A stretch of DNA of 64,000 bases from Flectonema sp. DT1601 (taxonomy: Eukaryota; Euglenozoa; Diplonemea; Diplonemida; Diplonemidae), in NCBI GenBank assembly GCA_964019425.1, contig OZ025792.1, positions 372,001 through 436,000 of the forward strand, written 5' to 3'. Under the pieces are notes generated by a model that had not been told where the DNA came from, did not search any database, and saw only the letters and a program-made list of their open reading frames with translations. Below are positions 1-9,800 of this stretch, piece after piece; the stretch's first letter is position 1, and the number at the start of each line of letters is the position of its first letter. Both the position numbers and the translations under genes were made by a program.

Positions 1-370
1 TACGAGGTTGAGCTTGAGACTGGTATGTTGAAGATGAAGAGTATCCGTATCTTGGCTTCGTAGCTGCCGGGATTTGTCCCTGCGATTCTGTGTGCTTAGT
101 GCTGTGTGGCTGAAATGCGTAGCACTGGCAGCTGTGGCGAAGCTGATGTGCTCCAATTACTTCGACCCACTCATCACTAATGGCATCAACAATCTGAAAC
201 TTTGACACCACATATGGTGGTGATCCGGGTCTTCTTGTCTGTGCCTCTGCCGAGAAAGCCTGTTCCGTAGCGGCTGTCAACTCTCCCATGGAAGGAGCAA
301 CCGGGAAGTCCAGCTCAAGGTTAATTTTTTGACCGGCCACATCGGAAGCAACACATACGTTGAAAGGCAT
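1..370 (-). CDS. BILBO1-like paralogue, N-terminal part (cut by window edge)
   Basis: The frame opens at an ATG (368-370) and stays open to base 1, giving about 123 residues without a stop; the 3' part lies outside the window. The N-terminal ~100 residues closely match those of the complete BILBO1 gene downstream (1807-3715): both have VxxDVxGQKxNxELxFP near the start, then VxxDEWVEV or EDWVEV, CQxYAFQPHST, and TESQGxIPxAxxPR. This is the ubiquitin-like fold that starts BILBO1, the scaffold protein of the kinetoplastid flagellar pocket collar. The sequences differ at many positions, so this is an old duplicate rather than an assembly copy. A CCCCCCTCAG stretch ending near 402 is a plausible spliced-leader acceptor about 30 nt before the ATG. 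Whether EF-hands and a coiled coil follow cannot be seen. It could be a second BILBO1 or a shorter family member. Confidence 0.8.
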   Translation of the reverse strand, partial: MPFNVCVASDVAGQKINLELDFPVAPSMGELTAATEQAFSAEAQTRRPGSPPYVVSKFQIVDAISDEWVEVIGAHQLRHSCQCYAFQPHSTKHTESQGQIPAATKPRYGYSSSSTYQSQAQPR

Positions 371-1806
371 GGTCAGTTTATTGGACGAGAAAAAGTATCC
401 TCTGAGGGGGGTAAATTAGTTTTCGTTTTTGGGAACAAACTTCCTTGTCTAAACTTTAACACCATCCGTGTGAACCTATGAGTGAAATACTGGTAGCAAA
501 CGCATGCCAATACACCTCATCGAAATCGATACAACTAACACACAGCAGAACACTGCACATTCTGTGCGGTAGTGGGGTACAAACATACAAAAAACAAAAA
601 CAAAAAAAAGTAGAAATCGAGGAGGCGGGGTACCGAGCTATAATCGAATTTGCAATACAATGTTAATTAAGGGAAAAAAAACAAAGAAATGAATTTTTTT
701 TTTTTTTTCCTTATGTTACTGAAATGTAGGAAATGCTAACTACTACTACAATGTGACAACAAGTCACCGAAAATCAATAGGCCTTACTGCATCGTAGACC
801 AAAAAGGTTTAAGACCTTCACAGAGATATGTACAACTAAAGCATGAAATTCATGAAGAAAATATAATTATTACACAAGAAAAAAAATAGTGGGAAGAGTT
901 CGCATTCGGTGACTATGACACACGCAGGAAGGATAGAAGGGTACAAACCCGCAGTGCTGTATTCTAACAAAGAGTAATCATTAAGCATCGTTGAAAAACA
1001 AAGCGACATAGTAAGTAAGTAATCCCAGCTGACTAAATTCATTAGGCAAGGTCATGTATATTTTATTTTTTTATCAGTCAAAATACCAGCGATTATTAAA
1101 ATCACTACTCTCTCACCGCCTGATATTTTTACTCGATTTTTATTTTTTTTGTTTTTTGAAAATTTTTGGTGACATTTTTTTTTTTTTCCAGAAATTGGTC
1201 GCAAAAAAAAAAGAGAATTTTTTAACTGATGTATTTTTTTTTCTTTTTTTTTTTTCCAGTTTTCATAGCTCTCAGTTAACAGTGAAGCCTGGAGCGAACT
1301 GATAGGTAGATTGAGCGCAAAAAGAAATTCGTCGAAATAATGAATGAATGAATGAATGAATGAATGTCATCAAAAGTGATTTTACTCTCAAAGATGACGT
1401 TAATTGAGTTGCTAAGAACTACTGCCTGTTATGTTGCAAAGAGCAGACAACAACAAAAATACAACAACACAAAAGACTCGAACTCTCCCCCCTCCTCCTC
1501 CTACTATGTCAACAGGCTACAGGACGAAGCCAAAATGTTGAGTGAACAAATCACTTAGTGGTACGAAAAAATAAAAAAAATTGAAATTATTTAAAAAAAA
1601 AAAAAAAAAAAAACAGGGGGGAAAAAACTACAAATCAACAACTAACAAACAAACAGTAATGAATAAAAGAAAAGAAAAAAGCAGAGAGATATTATATAAA
1701 GGATACATGTGAGAATACACACAAAAGACATTTGCTAATACCTTTTGATAAGGGGATGAAAGTCGGAGAGGACCACGAGTAGGTGACTTATAGCGTCAAT
1801 AACTAC
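371..1806. other. intergenic, AT-rich
   Basis: I see no gene here. It holds several poly(A)/poly(T) runs (about 690-710, 1170-1190, 1590-1612) and a tetranucleotide microsatellite. It should contain the 3' UTR of BILBO1 and the 5' leader of its paralogue. Short open frames on both strands are low-complexity F/K-rich translations of homopolymers. Confidence 0.6.
1339..1366. repeat. (ATGA)n microsatellite
   Basis: About seven perfect copies of a TGAA/ATGA tetranucleotide stand in tandem in the presumed 3' UTR of the BILBO1 gene. Confidence 0.9.
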
Positions 1807-3715
1807 CTAGTGGTGATAGCTTGGCTTCTGAGGATGAAAAAACGTCGAGTGGGCTGATCGCAGTGCGCCTTCTTTTTCCTCAAGCGACTCCCGCTGTTCA
1901 CGTAGCTTGACTTCTTGCTCAACCAGGGCCTTTTCCTGCGAGTACATGAGTCTCTTTTCATTAATTTCCTTGTTAACGACACCCTCGCGGTCAGCAAGCT
2001 GCCTGTTGTAGTTCTCGAGTTGGAGTTGGGCATCCGCCCAGCGATTGCGAGCTGGTTCTTGGCGGTCACGGAGAGCACCAGCCTGACGAATACCTTCTTC
2101 TTGTGCTCGCATGACTTCCCCGACAGCAGCAGCGTGGGCCTGAGCAATTGAATCGAGTTCTCGTTGGCGATTCTCTGCGACTGCACAATCCTGTTCGGCC
2201 TGAGAGAGAGCTACCGCGCATTCTTCTACAACTCTAGTTGGCATCTCAGCCAACACTCGGTTATGTCTGTCCGATGCTGCTGCTACATCTGCAGCATTCT
2301 GGTCACTCACAGCTTTCAATCGGTGAAGCTCTCTTTGAGCTTCTGCTAATTGTCCCTGGAGTCTTCTTTCCAGATTTTCTACTTCTCCGATATTCGATTG
2401 CGTGGTTGCTAACTTTCTCTGAGCACCATCTAAGTCACGTGCACTCTGTGTGATAGTAGTTATTAGTTATCAGTAGAAGTAGTACTTGACTGATTGTAGT
2501 AACAAACAATACATACATGCTGTGATGCCAAGTGTGCTTGTCTCTCACGTTCCTTCTCAGCAGCAAGTGCGCGTTCGCGACCTTGACGGTTTTGTTGTGC
2601 GCGGTCGACATCACGCATCTGTGTTGGGGTTATTATTTGTTTGTTTTTTTTATTATGTTCAAACAACTTATTTTATAAAATACAGATATGAAACTCTACA
2701 CAAGTATTACGTAATAAGTATCACATACGGATTCCCGAGCGTGTTCTTCTGCAGCACGTTGCTTAGCACTGGTGTCACTAGCAGCCCTTTCGAGTTCCAG
2801 GAGACGCCGTTCAGCCTCATCAGCTTCAAGTTGAGACCTGTCGTAGTCGTTCTTAACATTTCTCTCTGCTTCCTCTAGCGAAGCTCTGTGACCTGCGAAT
2901 TGCTCTAATTCCATAGTGGCGGCAGTAATTTCCCAATGTGACTTTAATCTATAATACAATGAATCAAGTAGTGTTGGATAAAGTTCACAGAATCGCTGCC
3001 ACTCAGCGTAGTTAATAACTCCGTCGCGATCCATGTCAGCCTTGCGGAAGAGATCGTCGGTGGTGGCGTTGGAAAAATCGATTCCAAACATTTGAAATCC
3101 TCGCTTTAGTTCTTCAGATTCAATAAGTTGATTAGCATTAGCGTCGAGACCTTCAAAGGCTGCACGAACCTTCTCATCATGCGATGCATCAGCTGGAAGT
3201 AATTTCACTTGTGCTAATCCTCCCATTGAAGCATGTGGAACTATCACAGGAGGTAATTGAGTTGGAGTTGTACTTTGAATCCGTCCGTGAATCACTGGAG
3301 CAGCTGGTGCGTATGAACCGACTGATGGCCCTCGTGAACCAGCTGATGCCATGATTGGTGTCACAGCACCCATCCCAGCAGTTACTTGTAAGTGTCTTGG
3401 TCTTATCGCTGTTGGAATATGTCCTTGAGACTCTGTTGCTTGAGTGCTGTGTGGTTGAAAGGCATAAACTTGACAATAGTTCTTTAACTGTGATTGTGCT
3501 ACTACCTCTACCCAGTCTTCAGTAGTCTCGTCTACAACATTAAGCTTTGATACTTTGTATGGGGTCATACCTACCTTTCTTACATTCTGCTCAGCAGTAA
3601 AGACATTCTCAATGTGATTTAACAGTTCCATGACAGACGGTTGAGTTGGGAATTCCAATTCATAATTTAATTTCTGTCCAAAGACATCAGTCGCTACAAA
3701 AACAATGTGAGGCAT
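1807..3715 (-). CDS. BILBO1: BILBO1, flagellar pocket collar scaffold (three exons)
   Basis: Exons, read on the minus strand, are 3715-2729, 2618-2517 and 2445-1807; all junctions are phase 0 and the product is 575 residues, close to the 587 of Trypanosoma brucei BILBO1. Residues 1-~110 form the BILBO1 ubiquitin-like domain (EDWVEV, NYCQVYAFQPHS, ESQGHIPTAIRPR, all matching the trypanosome pattern). A linker rich in S, P and G follows. Two EF-hands sit at about 191-202 (DANANQLIESEE) and 227-238 (DMDRDGVINYAE); the second has a complete Ca2+ loop. From ~255 to ~560 the protein is a long charged coiled coil, and it ends in a short tail. BILBO1 polymerises into the collar at the neck of the flagellar pocket. 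The start is the first ATG after a CCCTTTTTCAG acceptor. The coiled coil is assembled across the two introns, which supports the splice model. A paralogue lies immediately downstream. Confidence 0.93.
2446..2516 (-). other. cis-spliced intron 2 of BILBO1 (71 nt)
   Basis: The donor is GTATGT after a CAT codon and the acceptor is CACACAG before AGT. A TAATAAC-like branch motif lies just upstream of the acceptor. Removal restores an uninterrupted coiled coil in phase 0. Confidence 0.85.
2619..2728 (-). other. cis-spliced intron 1 of BILBO1 (110 nt)
   Basis: The donor is GTATGT after TCC and the acceptor is CAACACAG before ATGCGT. Reading through hits a stop ten codons into the intron. Splicing joins ...EEHARES to MRDVDRAQQ in phase 0, both within coiled coil. 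Confidence 0.88.
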
Positions 3716-3743
3716 CTAACTAGATGAGGTTTTACGTGTTTTA

Positions 3744-3755
3744 CTGAAAAAGGGA
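3744..3755 (-). promoter_or_regulatory. putative spliced-leader acceptor, BILBO1
   Basis: CCCTTTTTCAG on the minus strand ends about 28 nt before the BILBO1 ATG. A pyrimidine tract plus the first AG is the usual trans-splice acceptor in euglenozoans. Confidence 0.6.
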
Positions 3756-4129
3756 ATAAATATAATAATTCAGAAGCTAGTATTCATTGCAATGGCTGAG
3801 ATTCTTTTTTTTTTTTTTTTTTTTTTTTTGAAATTATAACTGAAAAAACTATATTGCAGGGTCTAGTGAAGTCACCAGAATAATAATCTACATCGATTGA
3901 GGCAACCACATAAAAATGACGAAAATCGTCACGTTCGGTATGTTCTATGGCAGAGGTCTAAAAAAAAAAAAAAAGAATTTGCGCAGGAATGTGCGCTGTA
4001 TGGGTATAGTCCAAATTTTTTACGTTAATTTTCCTTCTTCAAAATGAGAGAGTTTTTTTTTTTTTTTTTTTTCCCCAAACAGAAAATGCCTATATCAGGT
4101 TGCATTTAATGGTGATACCAACAACTATT
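3756..4129. other. short intergenic region with homopolymer tracts
   Basis: No gene is visible. There are T runs at about 3807-3829 and 4053-4072 and an A run near 3961-3974. The region probably holds the PCH2 3' UTR and the BILBO1 leader. Confidence 0.5.
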
Positions 4130-5416
4130 CTATTCTTGAACTTTAGCTCTCTTTGTGTTTGGTCTCTGAAGAAGCCTTCGCTGCTCAGATTCAGCATTTG
4201 CTGTATCCTCCATGTGTTTTAGGAATGTGTCCATTGGCAAACCAGGAACACCAGATTTTGTGAAAGCCAAGAACGGTAATTTCCGGAGAAACCTTCCAGA
4301 AGATCCCTCGAGCAAGTCACAAATATGTTGAAGTTGAAATTCCCCTCCAGAGAGAGGAAACCCACTCAGAATTGACTTGCTTAGCATTTCATTCAACGCA
4401 CTTGTCAAAATTGATTTCCTGGCTCTACTCGAAGGGTTGCCAATATATAACTTTAAATCAGCGCGATCAACAAAAGCCAAATCAATGGCCTCAGTGATGT
4501 TACTGGTGCAAAGTGTTATAATGTTTGGATAATTTTTTAAAGAGTCCAACTGAGTTAGTAAAGCGTTAACAACTCTGATTGAATCACTCGGCTCACTAGA
4601 TGACAGAGATGCTTGTCTGGCTGCTGCTAATGACTCAACTTCATCGATCAGAACGAATATAAGAGAGTTAGTATCTTCAGCCATCTCTCTCACTCTTGAA
4701 AATAGTTTCATTACCATCTTACCACTTTCACTAAACCATTTACTGAACAGAGAGTGGGTATTAATCTCAACAAGTCTGGATGATGGATATCTATTCACAA
4801 GCATCACAGACATCTTCTGAGCTAAAGCCTGACATAGTGAAGTCTTTCCAGTACCTGGAGGACCGTGAAATAGTATAACTCTGTTCCAAGTGACTAGATT
4901 GTGATTAATACCACAATCACTGAATAGTAATGCAGTCTTTGAGTACGAAATCAAACTTGATTTAGTTGGTCCGCACCAATTAGAATCTGGGACAATATTA
5001 GGTGATGTTGAAGAGACTAAAATATCATCGTAGTGAAGTGATTCCCAAAGACCTACAAAGTTTGCATGAGGAAGTTGAGTGATCTCACATGCCGATGATT
5101 CAGCTTCTCCATTTTCCTCGAATAAGTTACCAGAATCCGTTCCTTCTGAGAATGGCGGATCAATATTAATTCTTGCGACATTTACTGTGACGGACTCTAC
5201 CTCACCAATTGGGACTTCTCTCTCTAGCGTATCACTAATAACAATGCTATGAACACCACTCCTTAGCTCTTTAACGTGACTAAATGGTATTTCCTTACCT
5301 GGAGAAACAGCAGTGAGCATCTGTATTGCGAGTGCTTTTATCGCCATGTCGATGTTATCATAATTTGTGGTATCTGATTTTAGTAGCACGTCAACCGATA
5401 CGGATGGCTGTTCCAT
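4130..5416 (-). CDS. PCH2: PCH2/TRIP13 AAA+ ATPase (HORMA remodeller)
   Basis: The 428-residue protein has the TRIP13/Pch2 layout: an N-terminal substrate-binding region (1-~165) and one AAA+ module. Walker A is GPPGTGKT at 185-192, Walker B FVLIDEV at about 254-260, and the sensor-1 region LCTSNITEAID follows. TRIP13/Pch2 hydrolyses ATP to unfold part of HORMA proteins such as Mad2 and Hop1 in spindle-checkpoint and meiotic control. The length is close to human TRIP13 (432). The AAA core carries the Pch2 signature HSLFSKWFSESGK and RVVNALLTQLDSL. The start ATG follows a T-rich tract ending in AATAG. The C-terminus (RRLLQRPNTKRAKVQE) is basic and may be lineage-specific. No intron is needed. 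Paralogy with other AAA+ proteins is unlikely given these motifs. Confidence 0.93.
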   Translation of the reverse strand: MEQPSVSVDVLLKSDTTNYDNIDMAIKALAIQMLTAVSPGKEIPFSHVKELRSGVHSIVISDTLEREVPIGEVESVTVNVARINIDPPFSEGTDSGNLFEENGEAESSACEITQLPHANFVGLWESLHYDDILVSSTSPNIVPDSNWCGPTKSSLISYSKTALLFSDCGINHNLVTWNRVILFHGPPGTGKTSLCQALAQKMSVMLVNRYPSSRLVEINTHSLFSKWFSESGKMVMKLFSRVREMAEDTNSLIFVLIDEVESLAAARQASLSSSEPSDSIRVVNALLTQLDSLKNYPNIITLCTSNITEAIDLAFVDRADLKLYIGNPSSRARKSILTSALNEMLSKSILSGFPLSGGEFQLQHICDLLEGSSGRFLRKLPFLAFTKSGVPGLPMDTFLKHMEDTANAESEQRRLLQRPNTKRAKVQE

Positions 5417-5692
5417 TTTTTGATATGGTTTTCTATTAATAAAAAAAAAATATATTTAGATAATGTCGCTTTCTATTCTGAGCATTCTGAAGTCATGGAA
5501 TTGTTTCCCTGTAAGTGAATCGATGTAATGAAAGGTGTCAACAAAAAGAACTATTTAGCTGGTTTTGCACATCTGGGATAGTATGGCAACCTAAAGCATT
5601 GACTACCATCATAAGTACTTATTATAATTCAAGGAATAAGTCAACAATAGTTAGGTGTTTGGAATTATTATTATTATTTCTATTTTTTTTTT

Positions 5693-6532
5693 TTAAGCCT
5701 TAGCAGATTCTCTTCCCTTTCTCAACCTTCTAGCTTTTTTTGAACTTACAGCAGGTTGTTGTTCCTCATCCTTCTGTGTTGTGAATTGTGTGAGAAAACC
5801 TTCTACAAAGGTAGCCATCTCTTGCTGGTTGAAGAAGATTGCCAGTTTTGATACAGATCGGACATGTTCGGGTGAGCTAAAAGAGGCACCACGAGAAAGA
5901 AGAAGCTTCAGTACAATAATATTGCCTGTCATTGCTGCCCAGTCAATGATTGTTTCACCTTCATTGTTTGTATGGATATTCGATGAGAGGAAAGAACTGT
6001 CACAGTCAAGTAGCAGTTCTATTATTTTAATATTACCACTCCAAATAGAGTGCATTAGTGCAGTGTTACCTCTGCTGTCGTATTTATGTATAGAAGATGG
6101 ATAGTGTTGGAGTAAGTATTTTGTCATCCTTACAAACTTCAGTCCAGCCATCAAAGGTGTTGTACCCTCCCTTGAACACTGCTTTGATAAATCAAACCCA
6201 GATGTGTGCAGCATCTCGATTATCTCAATGTTGTTTGCAGCGGCTGCACTTATACCGTGTGCTGCATCTCTTTTTATGCCTAATTCTTTCAATCGAATGC
6301 GTGCCATCTTTCTTGCTCCTACTGTAATCTCAAAGATACATTCTTCTTCTATCATAGCGTCGCACATCTCTAAGTCATCCTCAACTTCTTCACCGTCAAT
6401 CATGAGAGTGAAGTCATTTCGCATACCTCCATGTTGACATATCTTTATCTTTACATCAGCTATAGTGTCGTTAAAATCAACATCGACGGGGTGAAGTTCA
6501 TGGCTGCATGTATACCGATAGAACCCTTGCAT
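5693..6532 (-). CDS. ubiquitin-like plus ankyrin-repeat protein
   Basis: The start is set at the ATG at 6530-6532 because it lies just after an AAAAAACAG acceptor; the frame extends further upstream only through a GTG. The 279-residue product begins with a ubiquitin-like segment (about 1-75: YRYTCSHELHPVDVDFNDT, then a helix, then LMIDGEEVEDDLEM). About five ankyrin-type repeats cover ~85-245 (GISAAAANNIEIIEMLHTSG, GTTPLMAGLKF, GNTALMHSIWSGNIKIIELL, GETIIDWAAMTGNIIVLKLL). The C-terminus is lysine/arginine-rich. No catalytic motif is seen. Proteins of this kind act as binding adaptors; I cannot name a partner. A link to the ankyrin-rich kinase at 30-37 kb is only thematic. Confidence 0.78.
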   Translation of the reverse strand: MQGFYRYTCSHELHPVDVDFNDTIADVKIKICQHGGMRNDFTLMIDGEEVEDDLEMCDAMIEEECIFEITVGARKMARIRLKELGIKRDAAHGISAAAANNIEIIEMLHTSGFDLSKQCSREGTTPLMAGLKFVRMTKYLLQHYPSSIHKYDSRGNTALMHSIWSGNIKIIELLLDCDSSFLSSNIHTNNEGETIIDWAAMTGNIIVLKLLLSRGASFSSPEHVRSVSKLAIFFNQQEMATFVEGFLTQFTTQKDEEQQPAVSSKKARRLRKGRESAKA

Positions 6533-6918
6533 GAATTCCTGTTTTTTATGAAATATATAAAAGAGAAACGACACACTGGGAGATTATTATTTAATTATAG
6601 GTAATCCTGACGGGGTGAAAAAAAAAATTTTTTTTTTCAACTTTAAAACTTAAATACGATCACTTTTAAATATCAGATACAGCTTTTGAATAATACAAAA
6701 AGAATCAGAACCGCAGCTAGACAGCATAAACAAATATTCTTAGCTACGATCCCGAATAAGGCTTTCAGGCACACATAATACGACTTAACAAATCGATACT
6801 TTGAGTTGACCTAATTACAACCTTACTTACAGAATTCCCCTTTAGAATGGCAATTTTTATTTTTATTTTTTCCCTGGTTTTTTGGTACCTGGGAAAACCT
6901 CTCATACAGTGAACTGGT
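6533..6918. other. intergenic, no gene seen
   Basis: The sequence is AT-rich with a short A9/T9 inverted tract near 6619-6639. It presumably carries the PDZ-MYND 3' UTR and the leader of the Ub-like/ankyrin gene. Confidence 0.5.
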
Positions 6919-7632
6919 TTATTCGAAATATTGGACAGGTGGCGGAGCTATTGCTCCAGGTGATGCTCTGGGTGATGCTTGAGGTGAGCGAGTGACGTTG
7001 CTCAACCGCTGTTGAAGAGACTCAATCTCACGAGCAAGATCGACTCGATGTGGAGTAGGTGTTCGAACCGGTGGTTGATGAGAAACAGGTGATCCTGTGT
7101 ATGTATTTAACTGTGATTTAGGCACAGCAGATCGACAGTATTGAATATGTGATGGCCAGTGTTTATTTTGACAATTCTGACTACAATAAGAGACTACATC
7201 ACACGGACAAGTCCCTCTTGCAGGTTTACCACACTCAGCACATCTTTTACCTTGACCAGTATCACCATACGGTGCGAATCTAAGTGCGACTTGAATACCT
7301 CCCTCTCGTAGTAATCTTTCTAAGTCAGAACTGTGGACTAAGTACCTGCCATTGATGTGCGTTAATACTCTTCCAACGTACATTGTTAGACCTGCGCGTT
7401 CTGCAGGACTTCCTTCACCGACACCGACTAATTCATTCTTTGCGTTTATGAGACAGCCAACTGATTCTGCTGGGCTTCTTCTATTGACTGCTATCTCAAC
7501 TCCCTCTTCTCCCCCAGCAAGTCCTGTTGAATATTCCATTGCACGGACTCTCTTTTCACGAAGGGTCATTTCAACGTCTTTACGAGACAATTCATCTTGC
7601 CACTGTTTTAGAAACAACTCACTGCTTGCCAT
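6919..7632 (-). CDS. PDZ-like and MYND zinc-finger protein
   Basis: The 237-residue protein has a short N-terminal helix (1-~35), a PDZ-like domain (~45-119, with VGEGSPAERAGLTMYVGRVL, typical of the PDZ carboxylate loop region and helix) and a MYND finger at about 131-166. The finger keeps the pattern CAEC...CPC...YCSQNCQ...HWPSHIQYC. The C-terminus is proline/serine-rich with a short coiled coil (DLAREIESLQQRLS). MYND fingers bind proline-rich peptides and PDZ domains bind C-termini, so an adaptor or scaffold role is likely. A second single-PDZ protein lies at 47162-48142. The ATG follows an ACCTTGTGCAG acceptor by about 9 nt. The function in the cell is not known to me. Confidence 0.85.
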   Translation of the reverse strand: MASSELFLKQWQDELSRKDVEMTLREKRVRAMEYSTGLAGGEEGVEIAVNRRSPAESVGCLINAKNELVGVGEGSPAERAGLTMYVGRVLTHINGRYLVHSSDLERLLREGGIQVALRFAPYGDTGQGKRCAECGKPARGTCPCDVVSYCSQNCQNKHWPSHIQYCRSAVPKSQLNTYTGSPVSHQPPVRTPTPHRVDLAREIESLQQRLSNVTRSPQASPRASPGAIAPPPVQYFE

Positions 7633-8009
7633 TTATTAAGACTGCACAAGGTGTTGGTTTGGTTTGTTTATTACCGTGATTCTATATTTAAAGGTGTTGT
7701 TGTAATTACTGTTAGATTGAAGAAGTTGTTAACTATTTAAAAAAACAAAAAGATGAACGTAACTCAGTATCGCTGTACCAAATGATATAACCAAGAGCTT
7801 GGACCAACCCGTGACCACAGCTAGTTAACCTGATGTCCTTGACGATTGAACGTGTGAGAAGGGAATTTGGGAACAAAAAGCAGGGAGCTGATTTAGTGCA
7901 ATCCACTGGAACTTAATTTACTAAATTCGGGGAAGCGGATTTACACCATTTTAAAATCAACAATAAACTAGGAACGGAATATGAGGCACCACATACATGG
8001 GAACGTGGG

Positions 8010-8046
<37 letters not shown>

Positions 8047-8769
8047 TTCCTTCTCTCACAACAAAAAAAAGACGTTTTTGAAAGAAGAAAAAAAAGAAAT
8101 CAGCAATAACACTTGTGTTACACACATCACCACACAATTTCTTTTTTTTTTTTCCTTTTTTTTTTCATTCTTTCACAAAAGGAGTATGTACGGTCACGAA
8201 TTATTACTATTTTTTTTTTTGTTTCTCTCTCTCCCCCGGGGAACAAAGCTAAACTGCATTTGTATAGCACACACAAAGAAGTATCAAAATATATCAAGTA
8301 TGATAACTGGTGGTGAGAAAGCAAATGTTAAGTGTCCGCCTGGGTTCACCCAGTGGAATAAAACACACCTACAAAACTGAATACCAACTATCAATACTAT
8401 ACATTTTTTTATAAATCTTTTATTATTTTTTTTTTTAATTTCCCGGACCGCAATGGGAGGTTCGTCTCCATCACTAGTCTGCATTGGTGAGCAGATGCGA
8501 AACTGACGTTCTCCTAGAATAGAGAGTGAGGGATTTAAGGGATTTGGCGATCAACTAATGTGAGTTGCCCGCCGTCGATCGATAAACACGTTTGGGAGGA
8601 AAGGGAAGAAATTTTTTTTTTTAAAAAAAAATTTTGAATCAGAAAAAGAAAAAAAAAAAAATGACACGAAAAAAATAAATAAAAATAAAACCAGAAGTAT
8701 ACGTTACAGCTACTATCAGACAAGAAAATTGCTCATATCTGAATAGCCTCTGCTAACACTCCTTATATT

Positions 8770-8803
<34 letters not shown>

Positions 8804-9800
8804 CTTCTTAAAAACTAAGAATCCATTCGTTTTCCTTAAAACTTATTTTATTTTTTTTTATTGTTCTATTTTTAAATTAACTGCAACTTAACTAAAGGGG
8901 ATCACACCACACAAATCATGAGGTCTATACATCCACCTTTTCGTTGTTGCAGAAAAAAACTTTCTTTGTTTTGCTTACTGTAATACAAAGAAGCGGTGAA
9001 CGTTGTTAGTTCCAAACGATGAAGGAAAAAGGATTCTCACCAGGATCTCAATAAAAAAAGAAAAAAAAAAGAAACAAAAAGAGCTGAAGAGATACGGGTA
9101 AAGGGAAAAAAGGAAAAAAAAAGGGGTGAAAAAAAATAAATAAGAAACTGATATACGTATAAAAATAAATATAAAAAAGCGAAAAGTGATTATTATTTTT
9201 TTTTTTTTGTTTTTTTCATCTCTTCCTCGCATTCTTTTTCTTCCCCCCCCCCCCTCATATTGTATTCTTGTTTGCTTTTTTCAACCACAAAAGGGTAGAA
9301 AACTCCGAAAAAGCGAAATTGCTTTTTTTTTTTCAAAAGATTTTTTTGCTCAACGAATTATTGCAAAAAAAAAGAAAACGAAAAAAAAAAAACAGGACCT
9401 ACTCAGAGGAAGATAAGTAAAAAAAAGAAATGAAGGAACACAAACTGAATTGAAACACGCAGTTTGAGAGAGTAGCAGGATTTTTGTTTAATGGAATCAT
9501 TGGGGAAATGGCTTCATTATCCTGATGCTGGTCAAGTTGTACACTCAACCAGATTGAAATTAGTATCTCAGCATGACAAAGAATTCTGTAAATCAGAATA
9601 CAAATAAGTCTCGAAGCTTTGTTCGTAATGTAATGAGGGGGTTGGTGGTCACACTTTTCTGAAGTGGAAAATCGTTTTTTTTTTTTTTTTTTAAATTAAT
9701 ATTCTCAATTCTTTCTTGATTGACTTCCAGTTCAGATTATATTTAAGAGAAGCTGCCCGCTGCAGAATAATATGCGAACGGGTTAAATTATAACATAAGT
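7633..9800. other. intergenic region, 2.2 kb, rich in homopolymers
   Basis: I see no gene. Features are a 34-base T tract (8012-8045), further T runs (near 8140-8165, 8210-8220, 8777-8803), many A runs at 9050-9130 and a C12 run near 9244. The open frames on both strands are lysine- or phenylalanine-rich homopolymer translations. A GC-richer patch at 8480-8600 is unexplained. Confidence 0.55.
8012..8045. repeat. 34-base poly(dT) tract
   Basis: This is one of the longest uninterrupted homopolymers here. On the coding (minus) strand it is a poly(A) tract. Similar tracts of 15-31 bases recur throughout the intergenic DNA. Confidence 0.9.
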
